Shown here: positions 25,101-31,089 of the stretch, piece by piece
Layout of the letters: every line of letters begins with the position of its first letter
Numbering within the stretch: the first letter of the stretch is position 1
Source of the DNA: a virus
IMG/VR virus record: IMGVR_UViG_3300046004_000349
Location: 1 to 31,089 of that record
DNA length: 31,089 nucleotides
Reading direction: 5' to 3' (one strand)
Position numbers and translations under genes: made by a program
Notes under the pieces: model-generated
Seen by the model: only the letters and a program-made list of their open reading frames with translations
Told to the model about the DNA's origin: nothing
The model's database searches: none

Positions 25101-28100
25101 AGTCTGGCGCTCGCGTGAAGCTGGGTTCTGCGGATCAGCAGAAGGCGCTCGGCTCATTTGCTCGCCGCCTGTACGATCTGATGAGCGACTCTCTGGATCA
25201 CCTTGAGAACGATGTCCATTCCCATGGGTTTGGATTGAAGCGTACTTCGCGTGAGGTGGCTGCAGTTGAGCCAACCGCCGCTGAGCACAAGGTTGAGCAG
25301 CAAGTGGCTGCTGCGGTGTCGGCCAAAGGCACCAAGAAGACACGAGCTAAGGCTGAACCATCCACACAATCGTCGGCTGCCGTGGTTGCGCGAGAAGAGT
25401 CTGAGCGCGTTGACGGCGTGGCTACCGGCGTACCAGCCGCTGCCCCAGAGTCATGGCGTGCGCTGATCTCTCGCGTGTCTCACCGTGATGCAGACCAGCA
25501 GGATGTGATTGGCTCCATGATGTACCGGGTGTTCTCCCACGTCTTCGGTGACAAGGTGGACATGCTGACCAACGCGGACATCTCTAGGCTGTCTGGCCTG
25601 CGCGGAAAGGCCGCTCTCGGAGAGCACGCTGCCAAGGCTCAAGCCAGCAGTGGAACACCAGCGTTTGAGGCGCTGCGTTCACGCTTCCGTCATGCGTCCG
25701 AGGAGCTGACCAACGGCAACAAGAATGCCCAAGGCTCCATGGACTTCGTGATCGAGCTGCTATCCAACGGCGCAGAGAAGGACATCAACGACCGCCTTGG
25801 CATGGATCGCTTCGATGTCACTGGTAAGCTGGCAGACCACGGCAAGCCAGCTTTCACCAGCGCAGACATTGCCACTGTTGTGAAGGCCATGTCTCACGGG
25901 TCGGAGTTGGACAGCAAGGCTGCCAACTACCTGATGGGAGACCAAGGCTTGGCTGAGATTCTGAGCAACGCCCAAGACATCCTGAAGGACTTGGCCAAGT
26001 CAGCCAATGCAAAGCGCACCATTGGCAATGCAACGGTAGAGACTGCGGGCAAGCCCATCGCTGTGATGCTGCAAGATGGCCAGCTCTATCACCCACTGTT
26101 TGCGAAGAAGGCGGTGGAGACTCGCTTGATGAGCCTGCCAAAGTCAATACTCGACCAACTGGTTGTGACCATGCGTATGGGCAGCGGAGCAAAGCTGGCT
26201 GACTCGGTTGGCTTTGTGTCCACCAGCTCACGCCACGTCCACCTGACAACCAAGAGTGTGATGGGTCAAGTCAACATGGAGCATAGGTTCCAGACCATTG
26301 ACGGAGAGATCGCGTCAGCACTGACCGCTCGTGACTCCGATGCCGTCCTGCGTTTGGCACGCAAGCGTGACGAGTTGGCCAAGGCCACCAATGGAACTGA
26401 CGGTGTTCGCCCGGTGTTCGTGGACAAGTCCCGCTTGTACGACTCCTCGGATGTCTCTGAGTTGGGACGCATGAAGACCGCCGACATCCAAGCGCTGGTT
26501 GAGGCTGGAGGGAAGCTCAACGATGTGCTCAAGGCCAAGGGCTACACCGGGGTAATCGACGGCGACATGGCTACTCTGTTCAAGAGTTCCAGCGCGGTTG
26601 ACGTGGAGAAGCGCATCTCTGAAGTGCTTGGCTTCAAGCGCAACACAGATGCCGGAGACGTTCCATTCACCGGAGAGATTCTCCTGAACTTTAGTTTGGA
26701 GGAGGGGGTATCGGTAAATCGACTTGCCATTGAGCAGCGTGCTTTGCAAGCTGGCGCACCATCCTCCATTGCCAAGGTGATGGCAGACGTGACAGGCAAA
26801 GATCGTCGTGCTGGCGGCCTGACGGATGACCAATCCATGAGTGTGCGAAAGTTCGCTGGCATCCAGTTGTCCACCAACGCTGTTCGCATCTTCAATGCTG
26901 GCGGCAAGTTCCTTGCCAACATAATTGCTCCAGTGGACGGAGCTGGTTTTCAGGACTCCTTGAGTGTGAAGCTGTCTTCAGACCTGTCTCCGGTGCTCGC
27001 GCAACTGGACAAGCTGACCGGACTCGACAACTGGATCAAGAAGTCTGCGAACGAAATCTACCGCAGTCTTGACATGCGTAAGAAGGCTGTGCCGCAGAGC
27101 GTCTCGGAGCTTTCCATTGCGATGGCGATGCGCGAGAACGACATCTCCAAGCTCGGAATGCCAGAGCGGAAGTTTGTTGCAGAGCTGAACAGCCACTTCG
27201 AGAAGCTGCTCCGTATGCAGCGTGATGCTGGCTTGGATGTTGGCGACGTGACCATCCGGTCTGGCGGCATGTACCTGCCTCAGCGATTCAACCTCACATG
27301 GATAAACGCCAACAAGGATGAGGCTGTGAACCTGCTGGCTACGTACTTCCACAAGGATCGTGGATCGGTGGACTTGGCGCTGGCGAAGGCCGACGCTCGC
27401 AAGGTGATCATGGAGGCCGTCAACAAGGACGAGCTGCAGGGGATCATCGACGGAGCTAGTACCGTTTACACGCAGGCGTTTGGCGACAAGCTGCACTCGC
27501 GCAAGCTGAACATTGTTGGCAAGGACTGGCAGGCCATGGCTCCAATGTTTGACAACAACCTGCGTTCACTCGTGACCTCGTACACAGAGGCGGCTCACAA
27601 GCGGGTGGAATGGACTACCAAGTTCGGCGTCAAAGGCCATGGTGCTGCGCTCTACGTCAACATCGCAGAGAGGGGTCACATCGAGGCCAGAAAGGGATTG
27701 ATGAATGGAGCTACCGGCCTGACCAAGGTGATATCTCATCTGGATGAGGCTGGCGACATGCACCTTCCATTTGACCGTGAGGTTGAGGCTGTGTCCGAGT
27801 TGTTCACACCGTTCACCCGGAGTGACCAAGAGGCCGCAGCCATCACCGCTGACATTGTTACCCTGCTTGGAAGAGACGACAGCGCACCAGCTCAAGCCTT
27901 GGTTGTGGAAGCCTTGGTCAATCAGTTCACGCAGAGCGGAGGAGCTGGAGCAAAGCACTTCAAGAAGCACGCGGAGTTCCTTGTTGCTGCTCTGGCAGAC
28001 TTTGGCGACGAAGGCAAGACGGTTGCGAACAGCGAAACTGAGTTCATGCGTAGCATGGTCGGAGTCTTGGGCGGGCGGCCAGCGCACACAACGCTTGCCA

Positions 28101-29407
28101 ACAGCGGGCTGCGCGAAGTGGCAAGGGGCGTCAAGACGTTCAACTCCATCACCTTGCTGTCCGGCGCAGTGCTCGGCTCCTTGGCTGACCCGGCGCTGTC
28201 GCTGATCCGGGCTGGCTCGGTGCAGTCGTGGCTCAAGGGAACCAGCAGCGCAGTGAAGAAGGCTATGGGAGACCCAGCCAACGTCGAAGCAATGATGCGC
28301 GTTGGCGTCGGCCTTGAGTCACTCCTCAACGAGAACATCACGCACGTCAATGGCGGGGCTATGGGGCGCATCACAACCGCGTTCTTCCACGCCAACATGC
28401 TGACACCTTGGACTGAGGCCAACCGTCAGGCTGCTGCGTTCGTTGGCTTCGAGTCGATCAAGGCCAGCCAGATGATTGTCCAGCGTGAGAAGTTCAACGG
28501 GAACATCGACACGCACGCCTACCGTCGCTCCATCCGGTATCTCCGCGAGCTGGGCGTTGCCCACTTGGCTGAGTCCGGCAAGCTCGACAAGTTCGCGGAC
28601 GGTGTGACGTCCGACATCAAGCTGGCTGAAGCGATCCACAAGTTCACCAACGAGGCGGTGTTCCAGCCCAACCGCAATGACGTGCCACTGTGGGCGCAAG
28701 ACCCTATCGCCGGGATACTCTGGCAGTTCAAGTCGTTCCCAATGATGATGGGCCGCTTGGTCAAGCGCAACCTGAAGACAGCAATGTCCTTCGAGGGTGG
28801 CAGCATTGTTGGCAAGCTGAAAGGCGAGAGCGTTGGAAAGTACGACGGAGACCCCATGGGCCTGATGTACCTGCTCACAGTTGGATCGGCTGCTGGCGCT
28901 GGCTCGGTGTACGCCAAGGATGTTCTGCTTGGAAAGAATCAGGACGCAGACCCCGGCAACCCAAGCAACGATTGGCGTAGCCCACGCGAGAGAACGCTGT
29001 CAAAGGTACTGGAGGAGTTCGGCATCGAGGCGGAGATCGACTCACCAGAGGCCGACCTCTTCTTCGGTAGCTACCTGCAGGGCTTGCTGTCTATCGGTGC
29101 TCTCGGCTTCCTTGGTGACTTGATGTACCAGTCGGCCAAGAGCGTTGACGATGGCGCGTTCGGCCAGATGCGTATTCTGTCCCAGATCGCTGGGCCGGCG
29201 CTCGGTACGCTGACTGATTCCATCCAACTGGTGGATGGTGGACTGGCAGCACTCAAGCACGAGGAAGGTGACAGCAATTCCAAGCAGCGCACTGCGGTTC
29301 GCAAGGTGCTGAAGCGGGTTCCTTTTGTTGGCGGCCAAGACCCGCTGGTTGAGGATTGGGTCAATACCTTTGCTGGAGAGGCTGAGACCCCACCCGAGCA
29401 GAAGTAA
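19148..29407 (+). CDS. Giant virion/ejection polyprotein-like protein with HELGH zincin motif
   Basis: From the ATG at 19148 the product has 3419 residues, about a third of the window. A further in-frame ATG at 19109 has no ribosome site. Visible parts: Gly/Ala-rich hydrophobic stretches (about 128-170 and 252-278); an Ala/Pro linker (about 457-515); long helical regions; a zincin-like region with H1633-E-L-G-H1637 and a candidate third ligand Glu1698; a second linker (about 2038-2094); a region with Arg2343, GFVSTS at 2355-2360 and Glu2510, suggestive of an R-S-E ADP-ribosyltransferase; and a C-terminal part with QFKSFPMMM and hydrophobic helices (about 2998-3020, 3240-3262, 3305-3330). By position it replaces T7 gp16 as the largest ejection protein. 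Polyvalent phage proteins with similar domain mixtures are known. Enzymatic roles are inferred. Confidence 0.8.
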   Translation: MSDLMNLLTNDDNVRRRTLDAESGGGLFAGASWDQIGADKELTNFLHGTIDPNGSKFGGNSEAMKTFIQNDITENNSSILLSIRDFAAGRTEGVQDRQFKNLIGRLYEQSPNRLMSGNAGDTYQALKSGVVGAVGYDAPLLALNIIAKPLLVGTGLIKAGLGARGALQAGVAPASALAGEELAKLIATGASETAVQAALDASGVQVAKGLGKAGFWQGAKHEAGVNAAEGAFGDVLQQDAAVQRELQKDISWAGVAGNAAGGALLGGALGGAAGVFDGRSVAKGVRAGIERDATDVQIRGDEELNSMITKAPDAGPEDGFVALDNAHINARSNLVSTAGEVEQFMNGVIAGHGKSRYTPEQLEALRSALADKAGAGRLSESLVNEANALEATGKPENIKLAQQKRQQAANYESFIKHLDTLDLSESGAIMAGSDISESIMRGVAEYDTKLATALGKVDAPPAAPKAAKTAAAPAAPAAATPAAGSPDEPQAKAAAATEELKAATPAAPEAAPTASDISAMAETLFSADEKQALAATLEAATKGGTTMDSVLAKMSESDIGTAAQTLADASPGSDVGAIKSNLEKVAAASMREHAKAQAAAPAPTTPTAAAATPESDVKLAESAGASVDEKIVANADLTDKIAAELSGLEAAKEAAAKSHAEIVKAADDAAESVSKVLDGALAKIAELKNTPDLNKVELVKEAMAQAIESNPDLKPLLARLDPAKMTSAKGVENAKTLLNQMAAESVAFTYAKVVGDVLPDALNAEHFGTVLRSMLDGVPSEKVEYIVNSYKAMVYNALVDRVRAIGVSAVEKDAALGSAWKRLIDGRGGEQMLGGKTKTTADIGKIIKDQAAQITSSVKGMADLTTEQLAKAGGVVRDFKKQLETAGIPMDSQFMHDSLAAKAISAVRDVAEDTFRVENKEAFDKIAAMNALRDGGVDLSRNPANERNPFFGGMQENPVLHRVKSVDEDGNDVYTDVIASGRQQTRDKNGKLVVGKPQGILSDGISNYLGLLWSSPRKMFASVSAARRAILGAAVDNASWSRGSMMINGEKFSGPMKELKGLYKETAIANAEKRRFGLLMDAVERLSKDEGAPGYLSMDAFKERIALIGSRDRVVSADELAVAGRFIEHKKALATNTAVVQAEMREILEQAGELGIKGSDQINALVAKLNDFKARNDKTLLTAVDSYTTKAKAASEVRGKSGENANKGSAETMTTQQKLAADQAKATSLTVNKDGSVAYAVRDANPVVVKVGGVGYEVTPRLALSLDKDGNVMLFGEKIGIWHKGTKGERSVIVNVPGLMGEEIGDLTALVNRKKFVNQFSEKFAANTSKMTKAADAAVEGAQIDKSLSQTAKVETATKELLNHADVREADMSRTVSSFETPADRVIVFRDKKTGYILKPGATQRELSVTEVLRLKGWSADHVEMGTVPSGRMTKAGKAQGMTAQEYMQAPGSFVAMGRDTGSVDHVLVKAVAAKMENRIPMLRAQKAPVSMKDAAKIKVDGERTLADMINEFDAATSGLKWGSIPDLDTLNTVVAGMKRQAEYIESIAPHGVIRDNASRRTSFHFLEQHLSGYNKGELSASLDILRRLDAGAGQMPYFRSSGTEAFGNSFDGKSITLGGAGGGVPKHIAVTHELGHWAFMNMLTPSERVEFVQSLAQHYGTDGSLSKNSVLNSMGNAKAIQDALGKDIKGVLTDTNELFAWQFTNWGLDTMVGKAGAEAELSLWGKVTTAIKELLAHFLGQKTDPKLVPLFERILPSKVSESKFDYSQLYDRNTGKLVSLGDIEQAGREKVGLVTDIMQKVDTLRSKLGQQLFTPGGAVDGGFIGDLEAATKHMFGLLNGRDVGEYSASKTVTDLRKKLNPTRGGATLPGAVDPRELFSRNETGKLMQAIRDVMPEGMGDNVAFEAAAGAEEFSLTMKATAQRDMPDVEFTYNQALEQEFNRKVSAGMKPEDALDHADIFAAKQAADYAMDTYQIDLGSSMFDESGARVKLGSADQQKALGSFARRLYDLMSDSLDHLENDVHSHGFGLKRTSREVAAVEPTAAEHKVEQQVAAAVSAKGTKKTRAKAEPSTQSSAAVVAREESERVDGVATGVPAAAPESWRALISRVSHRDADQQDVIGSMMYRVFSHVFGDKVDMLTNADISRLSGLRGKAALGEHAAKAQASSGTPAFEALRSRFRHASEELTNGNKNAQGSMDFVIELLSNGAEKDINDRLGMDRFDVTGKLADHGKPAFTSADIATVVKAMSHGSELDSKAANYLMGDQGLAEILSNAQDILKDLAKSANAKRTIGNATVETAGKPIAVMLQDGQLYHPLFAKKAVETRLMSLPKSILDQLVVTMRMGSGAKLADSVGFVSTSSRHVHLTTKSVMGQVNMEHRFQTIDGEIASALTARDSDAVLRLARKRDELAKATNGTDGVRPVFVDKSRLYDSSDVSELGRMKTADIQALVEAGGKLNDVLKAKGYTGVIDGDMATLFKSSSAVDVEKRISEVLGFKRNTDAGDVPFTGEILLNFSLEEGVSVNRLAIEQRALQAGAPSSIAKVMADVTGKDRRAGGLTDDQSMSVRKFAGIQLSTNAVRIFNAGGKFLANIIAPVDGAGFQDSLSVKLSSDLSPVLAQLDKLTGLDNWIKKSANEIYRSLDMRKKAVPQSVSELSIAMAMRENDISKLGMPERKFVAELNSHFEKLLRMQRDAGLDVGDVTIRSGGMYLPQRFNLTWINANKDEAVNLLATYFHKDRGSVDLALAKADARKVIMEAVNKDELQGIIDGASTVYTQAFGDKLHSRKLNIVGKDWQAMAPMFDNNLRSLVTSYTEAAHKRVEWTTKFGVKGHGAALYVNIAERGHIEARKGLMNGATGLTKVISHLDEAGDMHLPFDREVEAVSELFTPFTRSDQEAAAITADIVTLLGRDDSAPAQALVVEALVNQFTQSGGAGAKHFKKHAEFLVAALADFGDEGKTVANSETEFMRSMVGVLGGRPAHTTLANSGLREVARGVKTFNSITLLSGAVLGSLADPALSLIRAGSVQSWLKGTSSAVKKAMGDPANVEAMMRVGVGLESLLNENITHVNGGAMGRITTAFFHANMLTPWTEANRQAAAFVGFESIKASQMIVQREKFNGNIDTHAYRRSIRYLRELGVAHLAESGKLDKFADGVTSDIKLAEAIHKFTNEAVFQPNRNDVPLWAQDPIAGILWQFKSFPMMMGRLVKRNLKTAMSFEGGSIVGKLKGESVGKYDGDPMGLMYLLTVGSAAGAGSVYAKDVLLGKNQDADPGNPSNDWRSPRERTLSKVLEEFGIEAEIDSPEADLFFGSYLQGLLSIGALGFLGDLMYQSAKSVDDGAFGQMRILSQIAGPALGTLTDSIQLVDGGLAALKHEEGDSNSKQRTAVRKVLKRVPFVGGQDPLVEDWVNTFAGEAETPPEQK

Positions 29408-30365
29408 CTAAGAGGCGAGCGGAGATAGACTCCGCCGTCTCCCGGTAGTAGCAGTTGATCAGGATGTTGATGTCCTTGTGGCGAGAGATTCGCTGCAGGG
29501 TCTTCACGTCCATCTTCTGTGACATGAGTGTCAGCGCTGTGGCCCTGCTGTCCTTGAACTCAAGGCCGGTGATTCCCATCTGCTTGGTCAGCTTGCTGAA
29601 CAGTGTGCTGGCCTCGTTCGCTTCCACCTTAAATGGTGTCATGCGCTGCATCAGCCGACCACCTTGGTATGTTGTGGGGATGGTGATCGGCCGTGGGTCT
29701 TCCTTGCGCTTGGAGATTCGGATGGTGCCGTTGCTGGGATTGAACCCAGCCGGTGAAGCCAGAGCCTCCTGCAGCCTCATAGCCGTCCTCAAAGCAATAT
29801 GGAAGGCAACCGTCACCTCCTCGATCTTTCCCTGCCTTCTCTGCCCTTCTCGCAGCACGGCGCGTATGTCACGCCAACCCCACACCGCCTCGCGTGATCC
29901 GTTCTCCTTGGGTCGCTTCACGTAGGTGAACGGGTTGTCCTTGATCCACTTCCATTCCTTGCGGGCAATGGTGAACAGGTTGCTGAACACGTTGAAGTAC
30001 CGATTGACTGTGCTGCCAGATACCCTAGCCAGAAGCCTATCCCGGTACTCGCCCACCTCCTCGCTCGTGATGTCCTCAATGTAGCGGCCGGGGAACTCGG
30101 CCATGAACTCGTTGAGCCTGTTGGTATCCCACTTCACAGCATCGCGCTTGTGTGGTGACACGGTGGTGAGGTACTTGTCGCAAGCGTCGGTCAGCTTGTG
30201 CTTTGTGGTGACTGCGACGATCAGCTCACCAGCCTCAGCCTTGGCCCGGAGGTCGGCCTCCCACGCCCTAGCCTCCTTCTTGGTATCGAAGCTGCCGCTG
30301 TGCCGCTTGGTGGCGACCATGATGTTGTGCCTGTACCGGCTACCCCGCTTGGTTGGTTCGGCCAT
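29361..30365 (-). CDS. int: Tyrosine-family phage integrase
   Basis: The 334-residue product has an N-terminal arm-binding-like part (about 1-55), a SAM-like core-binding domain (about 56-150) and a catalytic domain (about 160-320). Visible active-site residues are Arg197 (TAMRLQEAL), Lys219, Arg274, His296 (SRHKD) and the nucleophile in the YY pair at 306-307. The residue that is usually His in HxxR is Lys271 (FKDSRATALT). It would recombine attP with a tRNA attB. AAGGA precedes the ATG, and a promoter with attP lies upstream. The 3' end overlaps the giant gene by 47 bp on the opposite strand. Confidence 0.9.
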   Translation of the reverse strand: MAEPTKRGSRYRHNIMVATKRHSGSFDTKKEARAWEADLRAKAEAGELIVAVTTKHKLTDACDKYLTTVSPHKRDAVKWDTNRLNEFMAEFPGRYIEDITSEEVGEYRDRLLARVSGSTVNRYFNVFSNLFTIARKEWKWIKDNPFTYVKRPKENGSREAVWGWRDIRAVLREGQRRQGKIEEVTVAFHIALRTAMRLQEALASPAGFNPSNGTIRISKRKEDPRPITIPTTYQGGRLMQRMTPFKVEANEASTLFSKLTKQMGITGLEFKDSRATALTLMSQKMDVKTLQRISRHKDINILINCYYRETAESISARLLVTSARVGSQPLQQRY

Positions 30366-30395
30366 TGGTGTATTCCTTGGTGTAGTTTTGGTGTA
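30365..30395. repeat. Three TTGGTGTA direct repeats over the integrase start
   Basis: TTGGTGTA occurs at 30365-30372, 30377-30384 and 30388-30395, with starts 12 and 11 bp apart, close to one helical turn. They cover the integrase ribosome site and the first base of its ATG. They look like arm-type integrase sites or a recombination-directionality factor array; this is inference. Confidence 0.6.
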
Positions 30396-30406
30396 GTTCG
30401 CTCATG

Positions 30407-30442
30407 GATTATGGGCGACTATTGCATTCTATTGCAACCACT
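30407..30442 (-). promoter_or_regulatory. Putative integrase promoter with an overlapping TTGCA-N6-TGCAA dyad
   Basis: Read on the minus strand, TTGCAA is followed after 18 nt by CATAAT, a fair sigma-70 pair (4/6 and 5/6). A perfect dyad TTGCA-ATAGAA-TGCAA covers the -35 and the start of the spacer, as an operator would. The integrase ATG follows about 45 nt downstream. Confidence 0.5.
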
Positions 30443-30477
30443 TACCAATGGCGGCAGCAACCTACCAGAGGGAAGGT

Positions 30478-30487
30478 CGCTATAGCG
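30478..30487. repeat. 10-bp palindrome next to the attP core
   Basis: CGCTATAGCG is a perfect palindrome that directly abuts the tRNA-like core at its CCA side. It could be a protein-binding site or chance. Confidence 0.4.
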
Positions 30488-30510
30488 TGGTGCCCGAGAC
30501 CGGAATCGAA
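30488..30510 (-). other. attP core: copy of a tRNA 3' end (probably tRNA-Leu)
   Basis: On the minus strand this 23-bp segment reads as the T-loop (TTCGATT), the 3' side of the T-stem (CCGGT) and an acceptor strand ending CTCGGGC-A-CCA. The 5' side of the T-stem that should precede it is absent (CGGCT instead of ACCGG), so this is not a full tRNA gene. An acceptor strand of CUCGGGC pairs with GCCCGAG, a usual start of bacterial tRNA-Leu. Such fragments beside an integrase are typical attachment cores. Confidence 0.85.
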
Positions 30511-30547
30511 AGCCGCATGGATAGGGGCTTCGCAGGGTGTGGAGTAA

Positions 30548-30874
30548 TTAAGGAGTAGTTGAGCGCCAGAAAGGAGCTTCAATTTCGATGCGTTCGCTGC
30601 GTTCCATGATCGGAATAAGCGCTGCCAGCATCTCGGCTTGACTGAATGGGGGCAGGGTCTTGATGGCCATGAACAGCAGGGCTGCCGCATCAACGGGACT
30701 CGATGTGGTTCCCAGCCCGCGCACATCCACCTTGCCGTTGTTTACCATGATGGTAACGCCAGCGTCCCACTTACCACGCTCGATGTCGCGGGTAAGCAGG
30801 ACGAACTGCTCAAGCACTTGGTCGAACTTCGACTCAAGCACCGGCAGATCAGGCGTCTTTGACAAAGACACCAT
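30548..30874 (-). CDS. Uncharacterised early-region protein
   Basis: This 108-residue protein overlaps the MazG-like gene upstream by 26 nt and is read in the same direction, so the two probably share a transcript. It begins with helical, acidic sequence (about 10-40), then a beta-type stretch with VTIMVNNGKVDVRGL (about 40-54), and then a hydrophobic helix with AALLFMAIKTLPPF (about 64-77) that looks soluble rather than membrane-inserted. The start has no strong ribosome site, in line with coupling. No family is recognised. It ends about 40 nt before the attP core. Confidence 0.6.
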   Translation of the reverse strand: MVSLSKTPDLPVLESKFDQVLEQFVLLTRDIERGKWDAGVTIMVNNGKVDVRGLGTTSSPVDAAALLFMAIKTLPPFSQAEMLAALIPIMERSERIEIEAPFWRSTTP

Positions 30875-31089
30875 CCGGTCTGAGGTAGCCTTTGCGATCC
30901 TTGATCTCTTCGTAGGCCAGCTTCAGGCACTCCGTCACGTTAACATGCAGCGTGGCTGCACACATGATCAGCGTAACCAGCACGTCGCCAATTGCATCCA
31001 TTGCTTCTGCCTCGTACAACGCCATGAGTTCAACATTGTCAGTGCCACACTCCCACCCTGCTTGGAGCTTGGAGCACGCCTCAATCAGC
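30849..31089 (-). CDS. MazG-like nucleotide pyrophosphohydrolase, C-terminal part
   Basis: The frame is open from the right edge of the window to a TGA at 30849-30851 and gives the last 79 residues of a protein that begins outside. A block with EAMDAIGDVLVTL (an ExxDxxxD-type metal-binding helix) followed by a second helix with ECLKLAYEEIKDRKGY matches the C-terminal helical bundle of MazG-like enzymes, which hydrolyse (d)NTPs to monophosphates. Many phages encode one to adjust nucleotide pools or (p)ppGpp effects. The first metal-binding pair is expected upstream. It overlaps the next gene by 26 nt. Confidence 0.82.
   Translation of the reverse strand, partial: LIEACSKLQAGWECGTDNVELMALYEAEAMDAIGDVLVTLIMCAATLHVNVTECLKLAYEEIKDRKGYLRPDGVFVKDA

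Noticed and set aside
19148-29407. N4-like virion RNA polymerase, suggested by the length of about 3400 residues
   Set aside because: No T7-type RNA polymerase motifs were seen, and the HELGH motif and the C-terminal QFKSFP segment fit another type of giant ejection protein.
19148-29407. DarB-like methyltransferase/helicase polyvalent protein
   Set aside because: No Walker A, DEAD-type or SAM-binding methyltransferase motif (such as an NPPY) was found by eye.
29419-29435. GCGGAG/CTCCGC hairpin just after the giant gene as a terminator
   Set aside because: Only 6 bp with no T-run on either side, and it lies within the integrase reading frame.
30488-30560. A complete tRNA gene on the minus strand
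   Set aside because: Only the T-loop and 3' half are present; the T-stem 5' half, anticodon and D arms are missing upstream.

Overview
This window looks like the structural, lysis and integration part of a temperate podovirus genome (short-tailed, T7-like virion layout). It has a DUF5309/SU10-type capsid protein, a scaffold, a one-piece tail nozzle, a GNAT-like internal protein, a set of ejection proteins, a lytic transglycosylase and one 3419-residue virion protein, followed by a tyrosine integrase on the other strand. Almost every gene from 1 to 29407 is on the + strand and tightly packed, many with ATGA, TAATG or TGATG overlaps. The two unknown or early genes at the right edge and the integrase are on the - strand. 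The integrase lies next to a 23-bp copy of a tRNA 3' end (probably tRNA-Leu) that lacks the rest of the tRNA. That geometry fits attP of an unintegrated or circular phage genome rather than a prophage border. The tRNA sequence and the moderately GC-rich composition suggest a betaproteobacterial host; this is an inference. The giant virion protein is reminiscent of Bcep22-type temperate podophages, also an inference.

Layout. 1-842: end of an unknown gene and a tail-fibre-like protein. 847-2811: lysis cassette with three small membrane proteins, a 19-codon coupled ORF, an M15 endolysin and a 3TM holin. 2866-7790: adsorption and virion accessory genes, including a GTA-type spike base protein, a spike/lectin-like protein, a Gp80-like fibre protein and several unrecognised proteins. 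7844-10736: head morphogenesis, with a tiny Lys-rich protein, a small helical protein, the scaffold and the major capsid protein. The capsid gene is bracketed by two clear intrinsic terminators. 10813-14581: head completion or adaptor proteins, tail nozzle and tail fibre. 14584-29407: internal and ejection proteins, ending in the giant protein, which carries an HELGH zincin motif and a possible ADP-ribosyltransferase-like region. 29361-30365 (-): integrase, overlapping the end of the giant gene tail to tail. 30366-30547: integrase control region and attP. 30548-31089 (-): an unknown protein and the C-terminal part of a MazG-like pyrophosphohydrolase.

Two regulatory patterns stand out. First, a recurring GTTGC-N6-TGCA(T/A)-type element sits in four of the five + strand gaps of about 50 nt or more, and a dyad version lies in the integrase promoter. 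It may be a phage-specific promoter or an operator. Second, the Shine-Dalgarno sequence of the giant gene is buried in a 14-bp hairpin. No terminase, portal, repressor, RNA polymerase or replication gene is visible here, so they must lie outside the window.
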